From Streptosporangium album (GTDB lineage: Bacteria; Actinomycetota; Actinomycetes; Streptosporangiales; Streptosporangiaceae): a stretch of DNA of 64,000 bases. The translations under genes were made by a program, and so were the position numbers. Positions within the stretch are counted from its first letter, which is position 1. The number at the start of each line of letters is the position of its first letter. Location of the stretch: NCBI RefSeq assembly GCF_014203795.1, contig NZ_JACHJU010000001.1:1364001-1428000 (forward strand). The letters run 5' to 3'. Shown piece after piece: positions 1 through 7,927 of this stretch. The notes under the pieces were generated by a model, which was not told the DNA's origin, ran no database searches, and saw only the letters and a list, made by a program, of their open reading frames with translations.

Positions 1-561
1 CACCGTCGTGGTGATGCCCAGGTCGCCCGGGTCGAGCTCGGTCTGGATCCACGGGCCGAGCGGGCAGAACGTGTCGAAGCCCTTGGCGCGGGTGAACTGC
101 ACGTCCTTCTTCTGCAGGTCGCGGGCCGTGACGTCGTTGGCGCAGGTGTAGCCGAAGATGACCTCGTGGGCCCGCTCCGCGGGGACCTCCCGGCAGAGCC
201 TGCCGATGACCACGGCCAGCTCGCCCTCGAAGTCGACCTGCCGGGTCAGCCCGGTCGGGTAGGCGATGGCCTCCCCCGAACCGATCACCGAGGTGGACGG
301 TTTCAGGAAGACCAGCGGCTCGTCGGGGACCTCACCGCCCATCTCGCGGGCGTGGTCGGCGTAGTTCTTGCCGATCGCGACGACCTTGCTGGGCAGCATG
401 GGCGCGACCAGCCTGACCTGCGAGAGCGAGTAACGCTCACCGGTGAACTGGATCGGGCCGAACGGGTGCCCGGAGATCGTGGAGACGAACTCCTCGCCGG
501 GTCCGCCCTCGACCACGCCGAATCCGACACCCTCGCCTGTGGAGAACCTCGCTATACGCAC
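1..561 (-). CDS. Fumarylacetoacetate hydrolase (FAH) family protein, C-terminus cut by window edge
   Basis: The gene reads leftward from a GTG at 561 and runs off the window; 187 residues are visible. After a small N-terminal cap comes the FAH fold: KVVAIGKNYADH near residues 59-70, FLKPSTS near 85-91, the metal-binding DFEGELAVVIG near 110-120, then CANDVTARDLQ. FAH-family enzymes cleave or hydrate C-C bonds of acylpyruvates, 2-oxo-dienoates or oxaloacetate using Mg or Mn; the substrate here cannot be told. It diverges from the Asp23 operon. No good Shine-Dalgarno sequence precedes the GTG, so the start rests on where homologous coding sequence begins. Confidence 0.85.
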   Translation of the reverse strand, partial: MRIARFSTGEGVGFGVVEGGPGEEFVSTISGHPFGPIQFTGERYSLSQVRLVAPMLPSKVVAIGKNYADHAREMGGEVPDEPLVFLKPSTSVIGSGEAIAYPTGLTRQVDFEGELAVVIGRLCREVPAERAHEVIFGYTCANDVTARDLQKKDVQFTRAKGFDTFCPLGPWIQTELDPGDLGITTTV

Positions 562-867
562 AGGACAAGGCTAGTCGCGCCCGGAGCGCCACCGGACCGC
601 CACCCGGCGCCGGACCGGTGCGGCCGGCGGCGGGCCGGCGGTTGGGCCGGCGGCACCACCCGCCATCGGAAATACGTCGTATATCGCCACAAAAACTACC
701 AAAACATATATAAATAACCCAAAAGTTAGCAATCGCATTAATCGCATACATACAGGGTTTCTCCAGGAAAAGGTATGTGCTGGTTGCTGTTCATATGGGG
801 GGTATGACGCCTTATTAGGAAGTATTGGGGAAGCACACGATCTTCCCCCCGGGGGAAGGGAACCGAC
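562..867 (+). promoter_or_regulatory. Divergent intergenic region with SigB-like promoter for the Asp23 operon
   Basis: This 306-bp gap has an unusually AT-rich core (about 661-800). At 782-805 it reads GGTT, then 14 bases, then GGGTAT. This fits the GNNT-N14-16-GGGTAY consensus known for the SigB stress-sigma family of Streptomyces. The match is seen; its use is inferred, but it suits an envelope-stress operon. A purine-rich Shine-Dalgarno (GGGGGAAGGG, 851-860) precedes the GTG at 868; it is the right arm of the palindrome TTCCCCCCGGGGGAA (843-857), which might mask it. Confidence 0.5.
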
Positions 868-1374
868 GTGACCGAAGCCAACACGGTGAACACGCCACCA
901 AGGGGCGACGAGACATCGGTGCCGAGGGCTCGGCCCGGCACCGGCGGAGGCCAGGGGAGCCTGGTGACCTCCAAGGGGACCACGAGCATCGACGGCGGAG
1001 TCGTCGCGAAGATCGCCGGTCTGGCGGCGCGGGAGGTCTCCGGCGTCTACGACATGGGTGCCGGCACCGCACGGGCACTCGGCGCGGTCCGCGGCATGGT
1101 GGGCGGCGAGAAGAGCGCCATGCAGGGAGTGTCCGTCGAGGTGGGCGAGCGACAGGCGGCCGCCGACCTGGACCTGGTGGTCGAGTACGGAGTCGCCATC
1201 CCGGACGTCGCCGCCGCCGTGCGCCGCAACGTGATCATGGCCGTCGAGCGCATGACCGGGCTGGAGATGACCGAGGTCAACATCAAGGTCAACGACGTCC
1301 ACATGCCCGGCCAGGAGAAAGAGGGCGACAAGGAGAGGGCCGAAGAGCTCGAACAGGGGCCGCGCGTCCAGTGA
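868..1374 (+). CDS. Asp23/Gls24 family envelope stress response protein
   Basis: 168 aa. A polar N-terminal tail of about 40 residues leads into a full Asp23/Gls24 domain: TSIDGGVVAKIAGLAAREVSGVYDMG, then VEYGVAIPDVAAAVRRNVI, then VTEVNIKVNDVHM-type ending. Such proteins form a scaffold at the membrane anchored by AmaP and are linked to cell-wall homeostasis (family knowledge from Firmicutes; the actinobacterial role is less clear). The GTG at 868 follows a strong Shine-Dalgarno. Its stop overlaps the GTG of the next gene (GTGA at 1371), the first of a chain of coupled genes. Confidence 0.9.
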   Translation: MTEANTVNTPPRGDETSVPRARPGTGGGQGSLVTSKGTTSIDGGVVAKIAGLAAREVSGVYDMGAGTARALGAVRGMVGGEKSAMQGVSVEVGERQAAADLDLVVEYGVAIPDVAAAVRRNVIMAVERMTGLEMTEVNIKVNDVHMPGQEKEGDKERAEELEQGPRVQ

Positions 1375-1637
1375 GCGAACTCGCGCACGAGATAGCCGTC
1401 GCCGTACGGCGATGTCCCGACGTCGCCGACCTGTCGGGCGGTCCGTTCGGGACCGTGGCGACCTACCTGCCCGGCGAGAGGGTGTCCGGCGTCGCCGTCC
1501 GTGACGGCGACGTGGAGATCTCCATCGTCGCCCAGCTGGGACGGCCACTGCCGGAGATCGCCGAAGAGGTGCGGACGGCGGTCGCCTCTCTGGTGGGTGA
1601 CCGTCCGGTGAATGTACATATCGGAGGTATTCAATGA
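1371..1637 (+). CDS. Small Asp23-operon protein (half-size Asp23-like)
   Basis: 88 aa, read from the GTG at 1371 that overlaps the previous stop. It begins ELAHEIAVAVRRCPDVADLSGGPFGTVATYLPG and ends with LVGDRPVNVHIGGIQ, resembling a shortened Asp23-type beta/alpha unit without the N-terminal half of the domain. No membrane segment or catalytic motif is seen. The ATG of the next gene overlaps its stop (ATGA at 1634). Proteins like it recur in actinobacterial Asp23-AmaP operons, so a role as a scaffold partner is likely but inferred. Confidence 0.8.
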   Translation: MSELAHEIAVAVRRCPDVADLSGGPFGTVATYLPGERVSGVAVRDGDVEISIVAQLGRPLPEIAEEVRTAVASLVGDRPVNVHIGGIQ

Positions 1638-1822
1638 ACCAGTTCCCCGTATGGAGCATGGCCGGCATGTTCGTCGGCATCATCCTGGGCCTCGCGGCGG
1701 CCTTCGGCGGTCTCGGCGCGTTCCTCCTGGTGCTCGTCCTGGGCGCCGTCGGACTCCTCATCGGCCGCATCGTCGACAGTGGCGAGGTCGACCTGTCCAA
1801 GCTGGGCATGAGGCGGCAATGA
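1634..1822 (+). CDS. Small membrane protein of the Asp23 operon (DUF2273-like)
   Basis: 62 aa. Residues about 7-48 are almost wholly hydrophobic, giving two close transmembrane helices rich in Gly and Ala (MAGMFVGIILGLAAAFGGLG, then FLLVLVLGAVGLLIGRIV), followed by a polar tail with LSKLGMRRQ. It matches the small DUF2273-type proteins that accompany AmaP and Asp23 in many Gram-positive genomes and probably sits beside AmaP in the membrane. Start and stop overlap the flanking genes (ATGA at 1634 and at 1819), showing tight translational coupling. Confidence 0.8.
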   Translation: MNQFPVWSMAGMFVGIILGLAAAFGGLGAFLLVLVLGAVGLLIGRIVDSGEVDLSKLGMRRQ

Positions 1823-2292
1823 CCACCCCGGTCGAGCACCACGCCGCGCCTTCCGGGACATCCGCGGACGCACACGGCCTCCCCGCCCAGCGGACGGAGG
1901 GCGGCTCAACCGCAGAGGCGACGCGCCCGGCCCAGCCCGCCCTGCCGGTACGGCCCGCCGTACCGGCCGAGCAGCGGGGGAGGACGGACATCCCGGAGCG
2001 GGTGGTGTCACGCATCGCGGCCCGCGCGGCCGGAGAGGTGGCCGGGGTGCGGGAGGTCCGCGATCGGTGGCCGCTGTCCTTCGGCGGGCGCACCCGCGCC
2101 GCCGTGGACGGGGAGCTCACGACGCTGAGCCTGGACGTGTCGGTGGAGTATCCCACCCCGCTCCTGCAGGTCACCGAGGCGGTCCGGAGGCACGTCGCCG
2201 ACCGGGTCCACGTGCTCACCGGCCTGCACATCGGTCATATCGACATCGACGTGACCGACGTGGTGCCACCCCGGGGAGAGGACCGCGGATGA
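1819..2292 (+). CDS. Second Asp23/Gls24 family protein
   Basis: 157 aa. A Pro/Ala-rich, probably disordered N-terminal part of about 55 residues precedes an Asp23 domain: IPERVVSRIAARAAGEVAGV, then LSLDVSVEYPTPLLQVTEAV, then IGHIDIDVTDVVPP. It is a paralogue of the gene at 868 with a different tail, so the scaffold may be built from two Asp23 proteins. Its start overlaps the stop of the membrane-protein gene, and its own stop overlaps the next ATG at 2289. Confidence 0.88.
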   Translation: MTTPVEHHAAPSGTSADAHGLPAQRTEGGSTAEATRPAQPALPVRPAVPAEQRGRTDIPERVVSRIAARAAGEVAGVREVRDRWPLSFGGRTRAAVDGELTTLSLDVSVEYPTPLLQVTEAVRRHVADRVHVLTGLHIGHIDIDVTDVVPPRGEDRG

Positions 2293-2969
2293 CGGTCCCC
2301 GCCTCCCCTCCGCCCACTCCGGCCTCCGGCGCGCACCTCGCACCGGACAGCACGACCGCACCCGGCGCGGAGATCGCGGAACGGCCCTCGCCCCTGCCCG
2401 CCGGAGTTCCCAGGAACCGGGCGGCGGACAGGGCGGCGAACAGGGCCTTCCGCCCGCGCCGGGTGGTCCCCGCTGTGATCACAGCCGCCCTGATGACCCT
2501 GCTCGGCATCCTGGTCGCGGTGGAGACGATCTCCGCCCTGCTGGGCAGACCGGTGCGCTGGATACCGTACGACCGGTTGCTGGGCTGGGCGTCCTCGACG
2601 ACGTGGAACAGCCCGCAGGTGATGCTGGGCGGGAGCGTGCTCACCGCCCTGGGCCTGCTCCTGGTGCTGCTCGCGCTCGTTCCGGGGCAGCCCCGGCTCA
2701 TCCCGGCCAGGACCGGCGACCCCGACCTGATCATCGGTATGCAACGCCGGGGCTTCACCCGCTCCCTGGCGCACGCCGCCCGGCAGGTGCAGGGGATCGA
2801 CCGCGCCCGGGTGAGACTGCACGGCAGGACCGCGCAGGTGACGGCGGACAGTTCCCTGCGGGACACCACCGGGCTGGCCGAGGCCGTCCGGCAGGCCGTC
2901 ACCGACCGGATCACCGCACTCGCTCCGGTCGACGACCATCCCGTGCGCGTGAACCTGCGAGGAAAGTGA
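2289..2969 (+). CDS. DUF6286-type membrane protein of the Asp23 operon
   Basis: 226 aa, starting at the ATG that overlaps the previous stop. A long polar N-terminus (about 60 residues, Pro/Ala/Arg-rich) is followed by two transmembrane helices (VVPAVITAALMTLLGILVAV and MLGGSVLTALGLLLVLLALV), then a soluble part ending in TALAPVDDHPVRVNLRGK. The C-terminal part (residues about 150-226) resembles the alkaline-shock fold of AmaP-like proteins. It is likely a second membrane anchor for the Asp23 scaffold. Function is inferred from operon position only. Confidence 0.75.
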   Translation: MTVPASPPPTPASGAHLAPDSTTAPGAEIAERPSPLPAGVPRNRAADRAANRAFRPRRVVPAVITAALMTLLGILVAVETISALLGRPVRWIPYDRLLGWASSTTWNSPQVMLGGSVLTALGLLLVLLALVPGQPRLIPARTGDPDLIIGMQRRGFTRSLAHAARQVQGIDRARVRLHGRTAQVTADSSLRDTTGLAEAVRQAVTDRITALAPVDDHPVRVNLRGK

Positions 2970-2974
2970 TCGCC

Positions 2975-3559
2975 ATGGACAGGAAGACCCCGAGGGGCAA
3001 CCGGCTGGGGCTGCTGATCGTGGGGCTGCTGCTGACGGTCCTCGGCTGCCTCACCATCGCCCGCGGCATGGGGGCGCTCTCACGGATCTGGGGGCCGGCC
3101 GGGCAGCCGCTCGTCAACGGTCCGGTGCGCGAGGCGTTCACCCGCTCCCCAGCGCTGTGGTGGGCGGTCGCCGGTGCCGGGATCGTGCTGGCCCTGCTCG
3201 GCCTGCGCTGGCTGCTGGTCCAGGGGCGACACTCCAAGCTGGGCGGCATGCGCCTGGCGAGCGGGCCCGGCGGGGTCACCGACGTCCGTACCGGCGGCGT
3301 GGCCGCCGCGATGGCCGCCGACGTCAGCGCGCACCCCGCGATCCTCGGCGCCAGCGCCGCGATGGTCGGGACGGACGCGCATCCGGCGGTACGGCTGCAC
3401 GTGGTGGCCGACGAGACCCTCCCCATGGAGGCGATCCGCGAGCAGCTGGACGGGGTGGCCATCCCGCGCATGCGCCGGGCGCTGGAGACCGAGCACATCC
3501 CGGCCGTCGCCCAGGTGAGCCTGGAGGAACCGCCACGACATCGCAGGACCGTCGTCTGA
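2975..3559 (+). CDS. amaP: Alkaline shock response membrane anchor protein AmaP-like
   Basis: 194 aa with two N-terminal transmembrane helices (LLIVGLLLTVLGCLTIARG and AVAGAGIVLALLGLRWLLVQ) and a soluble C-terminal domain ending near PAVAQVSLEEPPRHRR. This is the AmaP plan: a membrane protein that holds Asp23 at the membrane. The ATG at 2975 has a good Shine-Dalgarno (GAGGAAAG, 2959-2966). A GTG at 2966 that overlaps the previous stop is an alternative start adding three residues and would fit the coupling seen elsewhere in the operon. Last gene of the operon. Confidence 0.75.
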   Translation: MDRKTPRGNRLGLLIVGLLLTVLGCLTIARGMGALSRIWGPAGQPLVNGPVREAFTRSPALWWAVAGAGIVLALLGLRWLLVQGRHSKLGGMRLASGPGGVTDVRTGGVAAAMAADVSAHPAILGASAAMVGTDAHPAVRLHVVADETLPMEAIREQLDGVAIPRMRRALETEHIPAVAQVSLEEPPRHRRTVV

Positions 3560-3611
3560 CGGAGCGTCGACCGTAGAGTGGTCGGCGGAACCAACACTTC
3601 GAGGAGACGAT

Positions 3612-3995
3612 GTGCCTTCGGTCGTGAAGATAAATGTGCTGACGGTGTCGGCGGAGATGCGCCAGGAGCTGGAGCGCCGGTTCTCCGGGCGCGCCGGGAT
3701 CGTGGAGTCGGCGGACGGGTTCGAGTGGTTCGAGCTGCTCCGCCCGGTGGACGGCACCGACCGATACCTGGTCTACACCCGCTGGCGGTCCGAGGAGGAC
3801 TTCAAGCGCTGGACCGACAGCCAGGCCTTCCAGAAGGGCCACGCCCAGGCCGGCGGGCAGGCGGAGCACGGGCACGGTCACGGCCAGGCCTCCCCCGGGC
3901 AGGGGCACGGTCACGGCCAGGGGCCCGCTGCCGGCGGCGCCGAACTCTGGTCGTTCGAGGTCGTCCAGAGCACCGGCCCCGCGTCCACGTCCTGA
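3612..3995 (+). CDS. Antibiotic biosynthesis monooxygenase (ABM) domain protein with His-Gly-rich insert
   Basis: 127 aa. Residues 1-80 form an ABM-type dimeric ferredoxin fold (VVKINVLTVSAEMRQELERRF, FEWFELLRPVDGTDRYLVYTRW, FKRWTDSQAFQKGH), close to HmoA/IsdG-like haem oxygenases and related monooxygenases. Residues about 80-108 are an inserted HGHGHGQ...GQGHGHGQG tract, then a short end LWSFEVVQS. Haem breakdown or quinone oxidation are both possible. The histidine tract may bind metal, an inference. GTG start at 3612 behind GAGGAG. Probably a single-gene unit. Confidence 0.8.
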   Translation: MPSVVKINVLTVSAEMRQELERRFSGRAGIVESADGFEWFELLRPVDGTDRYLVYTRWRSEEDFKRWTDSQAFQKGHAQAGGQAEHGHGHGQASPGQGHGHGQGPAAGGAELWSFEVVQSTGPASTS

Positions 3996-4021
3996 CCGTC
4001 GTCGACGGCCACAAGCATGGA

Positions 4022-4058
4022 GGGCAAGGCCGCACCCACCCCGTCTCCGGCCTTGTCC
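4022..4058 (+). terminator. Hairpin terminator after the ABM gene
   Basis: GGGCAAGGCC (4022-4031) pairs with GGCCTTGTCC (4049-4058) with one G-T pair and a 17-base loop. It stands just before the convergent end of the remnant at 4063 and can serve both strands. There is no clear U-tract, as is usual in high-GC actinobacteria. Confidence 0.5.
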
Positions 4059-4062
4059 CCTC

Positions 4063-4323
4063 TCAGCGGTCCAGCGCGTTCGCCTCGATGCGGCCGGCGA
4101 GGCCGTTGCGGACGAACGTCGCGGCCAGGCTGTCCGGCTTACGCCCCGCCTGGTCCCTGAAGCACGCGATGAGCTCCTCGCCGAGCCCCAGCCGGGGGTT
4201 GCGCTCCAGCACCTCGGCCCGGAGCCGGGCGGGGAAGTCCTCCGGCCGCCGGCCGCGAGACCTTCGGCGGACCCGCCACGGCGGGCGGACGCGTCGAATC
4301 ATGGTTAAACGCCGGGCGCGCAT
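4063..4323 (-). pseudogene. Probable C-terminal remnant of an HD-domain-type protein
   Basis: The open frame codes for 86 residues. The first 25 are arginine-rich and not protein-like. From PEDFPARLRAEVLERNPRLG through ACFRDQAGRKPDSLAATFVRNGLAGR it reads like the tail of a family such as the HD-domain hydrolases, without any of the catalytic His-Asp motifs. I infer a gene that lost its N-terminal part. It could instead be a short unrelated protein. The + strand here shows no gene either. Confidence 0.35.
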
Positions 4324-4427
4324 CTAGTTGCTAACGATGTGCTGAAAGAGGTCCGTCCAGCTTGACCGGTTTGATCGGATTCGGACAGCATGATCCGCCC
4401 TCTTCGTTCAGCCCGGAAGGAACTGGC

Positions 4428-6113
4428 GTGCGCCGCCGCACCGAAGCACTCATCCTCTCGCTCATTCTCCTCGTGACCTGCGGCGCGGCGACCGGCACGG
4501 CGGAGGCCGCGGCACGGGTCAAACGCACGGCCGAGTGTCAGGGCGACTGGTTACCGGCGACCCCGACGTCTCCGGACATCATGAACGGCGAGCTGGAGTT
4601 CCTGGGCCTCTCCCCGGTGAAGGTGGGCAAGGACGTCAACTGGCGTACCGACCCCTACCACAACCGCTCGTGGAGCATGGTGTTCCACTCCCTGCGCTGG
4701 ATGGGCCGCCTGGTCGCCGACTACGAGACCACCGGGGAGGCGGCCTACCTGACCCGTGCCACCGAGATCGCCAAGGACTGGGTGACGGACAACCCCCGGC
4801 GCGGGGGCCCCAAGGCCAGCTCCTACGCCTGGCAGGAGCACCCGATCGCGCTGCGCGCCCCCGCCCTGGTCTGCCTCAGCAAGCACGTCAACGCGTCCTG
4901 GCTGTCCAGGAGCCTGGCCGAGCACGCCACGATGCTGTCCAACCCGAACCTGTACGAGAAGGGCCACAACCACGGCATCGACCAGGACATCGCGCTGCTC
5001 GGCATCGGCTGCCGGTACGGCAACAGCACGTGGTCCGGTCTCGCCGTCAAGCGGCTGACCGAGACGGTGAAACTCGACGTCGACTCCCAGGGTGTGCTCC
5101 GTGAGCAGGCCCCGCGCTATGCGATCTACGTGCACGAGCGGCTCAAGGTCGCGATCGACCGGATCGAGGAGTGCGGCCGGAAGGTGCCCGGCGAGATCAC
5201 CCGGCGCTGGGAGTCGCTGGAGGACTTCATCTCCCACTCCACCCAGCCCAACGGCTTCATGGTCCCGATCGGGGACGGCGGCGCGGATGTGCGGCCGGTC
5301 GGCTACGATCACCCGAAGCAGACCGTGCGGGTGTTCGGCAACGGCTACGTCTACGGGCGCACCGCCTGGGACAAGCCCGAGTCGGCGTTCTACTCCATCC
5401 GCTTCGGTCCCGGCCTGAAGTACCACGGCCACGAGGACCACCTCGGCGTGACCTACTACGCCCAGGGCCGCGACGTCCTGGTCGACGTGGGCTTCCACTC
5501 CTACGAGAACACCGGCTACCGCCGCTGGACGATGTCCACCGAGGCGCACAACACGCCCTCCGTCGCCGGCGCCGCGTTCCGGGGCGGCACGGCCACCACG
5601 CTGAGCAGGTCCTCGATCAAGGACGACCGGCAGAGCTACCGGCTGACCGACAGGGCCTACGGCGTGCCCAGGACCCGCTCGGTGCTGGTCAACCACGGGC
5701 AGGACGTGATGGCCGTGCTGGACACGGTCCCCAAGGGTTCCAAGGTCGGCAACCTCTGGCACCTCGCCCCCGAACTGTCGGTCGTGTCCGACAGCGCCGG
5801 CCGGGTCGTGGTCAAGGACAAGACCGGCTGGAAGGCGACGCTGGTCCAGGTGTCGATGCCCTCCTGCAAGCCCGTCAGCGGGCTGAAGGTGGTCCGTGGC
5901 CGGTCGGCTCCCTACCAGGGCTGGGTCTCCCCCGCCTACCTGAAGAAGCAGCCCGCCCCCACGGTCGTCTCCCCCGCCTCCGCGGGCCCGCTGCTCACCA
6001 TCGTGGTGCCCGGCACCGACAAGCCCTCGGTCTCCTGTTCCGGCGGCAAGGTGAACCTGGAGACCTCCACCGGCCCGGTCGGCTTCCGGGTCGGCGGCGC
6101 GGACCTCTCCTGA
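4428..6113 (+). CDS. Secreted heparinase II/III-like polysaccharide lyase
   Basis: 561 aa from the GTG at 4428, chosen because GGAAGGA (4415-4421) lies seven bases before it and the protein then starts with a signal peptide (RRRTEALILSLILLVTCGAA, cleavage near AEA-AARV). An alginate-lyase-like alpha-helical domain follows (NRSWSMVFHSLRWMGRL; ASSYAWQEHPIALRAPALVC; GHNHGIDQDIALLGIG), then the heparinase II/III beta domain (FYSIRFGPGLKYHGHEDHLG; RRWTMSTEAHNTPSV). The N-H-G and H-G-H-x-D-H-L motifs are those used by the family to bind and cleave uronic-acid polymers by beta-elimination. The substrate is unknown. Stands alone and is convergent with cimA. Confidence 0.85.
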   Translation: MRRRTEALILSLILLVTCGAATGTAEAAARVKRTAECQGDWLPATPTSPDIMNGELEFLGLSPVKVGKDVNWRTDPYHNRSWSMVFHSLRWMGRLVADYETTGEAAYLTRATEIAKDWVTDNPRRGGPKASSYAWQEHPIALRAPALVCLSKHVNASWLSRSLAEHATMLSNPNLYEKGHNHGIDQDIALLGIGCRYGNSTWSGLAVKRLTETVKLDVDSQGVLREQAPRYAIYVHERLKVAIDRIEECGRKVPGEITRRWESLEDFISHSTQPNGFMVPIGDGGADVRPVGYDHPKQTVRVFGNGYVYGRTAWDKPESAFYSIRFGPGLKYHGHEDHLGVTYYAQGRDVLVDVGFHSYENTGYRRWTMSTEAHNTPSVAGAAFRGGTATTLSRSSIKDDRQSYRLTDRAYGVPRTRSVLVNHGQDVMAVLDTVPKGSKVGNLWHLAPELSVVSDSAGRVVVKDKTGWKATLVQVSMPSCKPVSGLKVVRGRSAPYQGWVSPAYLKKQPAPTVVSPASAGPLLTIVVPGTDKPSVSCSGGKVNLETSTGPVGFRVGGADLS

Positions 6114-6138
6114 CCCCTCCCTGACGGTTCGAGCGGGG

Positions 6139-6193
6139 TACGGCCCGGCCTTCAGGAGCCTCGCGGCGTACGGCCGGGCCGTATGCCGCGAGG
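6139..6193. terminator. Bidirectional terminator, two overlapping hairpins
   Basis: TACGGCCCGGCC (6139-6150) is complementary to GGCCGGGCCGTA (6172-6183), and CCTCGCGGC (6159-6167) is complementary to GCCGCGAGG (6185-6193). The two stems are interleaved, so only one forms at a time. They lie between the convergent ends of the lyase gene and cimA and probably stop transcription from both sides. Confidence 0.6.
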
Positions 6194-6199
6194 ACCGGA

Positions 6200-7777
6200 T
6201 CAGCCCGCGGGGTGGCCCGCCTTGAGCAGGCCGTAGGTGACGGCCTGCTCAAGGGCCTGCCAGGAGGCCTCGATGATGTTCTCGTCGACGCCGACGGTGG
6301 CCCACTCGCCGGTCGCGTCGCTGGAGGTGAGGAGCACCCGGGTGACCGCGTCGGTGCCGTGGGCGCCCTCCAGGATCCGCACCTTGAAGTCGATCAGCTC
6401 GACCTCCGCGAGCTCGGGGTAGAGCTTCTCCAGTCCCAGCCGGACGGCCCTGTCCAGGGCGTTGACCGGGCCGTTTCCCTCGCCGGTGGCCACGATGCGC
6501 TCGCCCTTGGCGTGCAGCTTGACGGTGGCCTCGCTGACCAGCTCGCCGTCGCGGGTGCGCTCGACGATCACCCGCCAGGACTCCACCTCGAAGTGGCGCC
6601 GGCGCTCGCCCGCAACGGTGTCGCGCAGCAGCAGTTCGAAGGAGGCGTCGGCCGCCTCGAAGGTGTGGCCCCGGGACTCCAGGTCCTTGACCCTGTCCAC
6701 CAGCTCGCGCGACATCTCCGAAGACAGCTCGTAGCCCAGCTCGCGGCCCTTGAGCTCGACGGAGGCGCGGCCGGCCATGTCGGAGACGAGCATGCGCATG
6801 TCGTTGCCGACCTCGGCCGGGTCGATGTGCTGGTAGAGGTTGGGATCCACCTTGATGGCACTGGCGTGCAGCCCCGCCTTGTGCGCGAAGGCGGAGACGC
6901 CCACGTAGGGGGCGTGGGAGTTCGGGGTGACGTTGGTGACCTCGGTGATCGCGTGCGCGATCCGGGTCATGTCGGCCAGCGCCTCCCGCGGGACGAGGTC
7001 GAAGCCCCGCTTGAGCTGGAGGTTGGCCACGACGGTGAACAGGTTGGCGTTGCCGGACCGCTCGCCGTACCCGTTGGCGCAGCCCTGCACGTGGGTGGCG
7101 CCCGCCTTGACCGCGGCCAGGGTGTTGGCCACCGCGCAGCCGGTGTCGTCGTGGCAGTGGATGCCGACCCGGGCGGAGGTCTGCACGGCCGCGTGGACGA
7201 CCTCGGCCAGCTCGTCGGGGAGCATGCCGCCGTTGGTGTCGCACAGGGCGATGACCGAGGCGCCCGCTTCGGCGGCGGTGCGCAGGACCTCCAGCGCGTA
7301 GGCTGGATTGGACGTGTAGCCGTCGAAGAAGTGCTCGGCGTCGAGGAAGACCCGCTGTCCCTCCGCGCGGAGGTGGGAGACCGTGTCGCGGATCATCGCG
7401 AGGTTCTCCCGGAGAGTCGTGCGGAGGGCCAGCTCCACGTGCCGGTCGTGGCTCTTGGCGACAAGGGTCACGACCGGCGCGCCGGATTCGCGCAGGGCGG
7501 CCACCAACGGGTCGTCGGCTGCCTTCACTCCGGCTCGGCGGGTCGCGCCGAACGCGGCGAGCTGCGCATGCTTCAGGTCGAGCTCTGTTTGAGCCCGTCT
7601 GAAGAACTCGGTGTCCTTCGGATTGGCGCCGGGCCAGCCACCCTCGATGAAACCGACGCCGAGGCCGTCCAGGTGGCGTGCGACGGCCAGCTTGTCCGCC
7701 ACCGTGAGGTTGAGGCCCTCCTGCTGGGCACCGTCACGCAGCGTGGTGTCGTACACGTGGAAGCGGTCGTCGGCCAT
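6200..7777 (-). CDS. cimA: Citramalate synthase
   Basis: 525 aa. The N-terminal HMGL/DRE-TIM barrel shows [17 protein letters not shown] near residues 9-25 and the metal-binding GIHCHDDTG near 208; the C-terminal part is the LeuA-type allosteric/dimer domain ([13 protein letters not shown]...). The family condenses pyruvate with acetyl-CoA to (R)-citramalate, which feeds isoleucine synthesis without threonine. The ATG at 7777 has AAGGAGA upstream and skips 24 codons of the longer frame that would run into the attenuator. ilvE, leuB and the ilv operon are on the same strand. Expression is probably governed by the leader described at 7835-7927. Confidence 0.9.
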   Translation of the reverse strand: MADDRFHVYDTTLRDGAQQEGLNLTVADKLAVARHLDGLGVGFIEGGWPGANPKDTEFFRRAQTELDLKHAQLAAFGATRRAGVKAADDPLVAALRESGAPVVTLVAKSHDRHVELALRTTLRENLAMIRDTVSHLRAEGQRVFLDAEHFFDGYTSNPAYALEVLRTAAEAGASVIALCDTNGGMLPDELAEVVHAAVQTSARVGIHCHDDTGCAVANTLAAVKAGATHVQGCANGYGERSGNANLFTVVANLQLKRGFDLVPREALADMTRIAHAITEVTNVTPNSHAPYVGVSAFAHKAGLHASAIKVDPNLYQHIDPAEVGNDMRMLVSDMAGRASVELKGRELGYELSSEMSRELVDRVKDLESRGHTFEAADASFELLLRDTVAGERRRHFEVESWRVIVERTRDGELVSEATVKLHAKGERIVATGEGNGPVNALDRAVRLGLEKLYPELAEVELIDFKVRILEGAHGTDAVTRVLLTSSDATGEWATVGVDENIIEASWQALEQAVTYGLLKAGHPAG

Positions 7778-7834
7778 GTCAGTCTCCTTCGCGGGTTCGA
7801 TGATTCGCCGCGCGCTCATCCGGCTCTGAGAAAC

Positions 7835-7927
7835 AAAAAAACCCCTCACGGACGTGAGAGGTCTGCGCGCTGGCGGTGTCCCTTTTCAGCCAGCGCGCCT
7901 GCCGATAATGAGCAGACCGTAGAACAT
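7835..7927 (-). promoter_or_regulatory. Transcription attenuator of cimA (leader ORF, competing stems, terminator)
   Basis: Reading leftward: a leader ORF (7927-7886), a perfect 10-bp stem GCGCGCTGGC/GCCAGCGCGC (7889-7898 with 7865-7874), and an intrinsic terminator of CCTCTCAC...GTGAGGGG (7842-7861) followed by seven Ts (7835-7841). A second pairing, GGTCTGC (7912-7918) with GCAGACC (7860-7866), shares bases with the terminator base and cannot coexist with it. GGTCTGC covers the Gly-Leu codons of the leader ORF. This is the layout of ribosome-mediated attenuation; the direction of switching is inferred. Confidence 0.75.
7886..7927 (-). CDS. Leader peptide of cimA, MFYGLLIIGRRAG
   Basis: 13 codons with a run of two Leu and two Ile codons (CTG CTC ATT ATC) at positions 5-8, directly before the competing hairpins of the cimA attenuator. 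Shortage of charged tRNA-Leu or tRNA-Ile would stall a ribosome there. CimA makes the precursor of isoleucine, so the codon content matches the pathway end-product. The Shine-Dalgarno is weak (CCGAAGC). The peptide itself is unlikely to have another role. Confidence 0.7.
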   Translation of the reverse strand: MFYGLLIIGRRAG

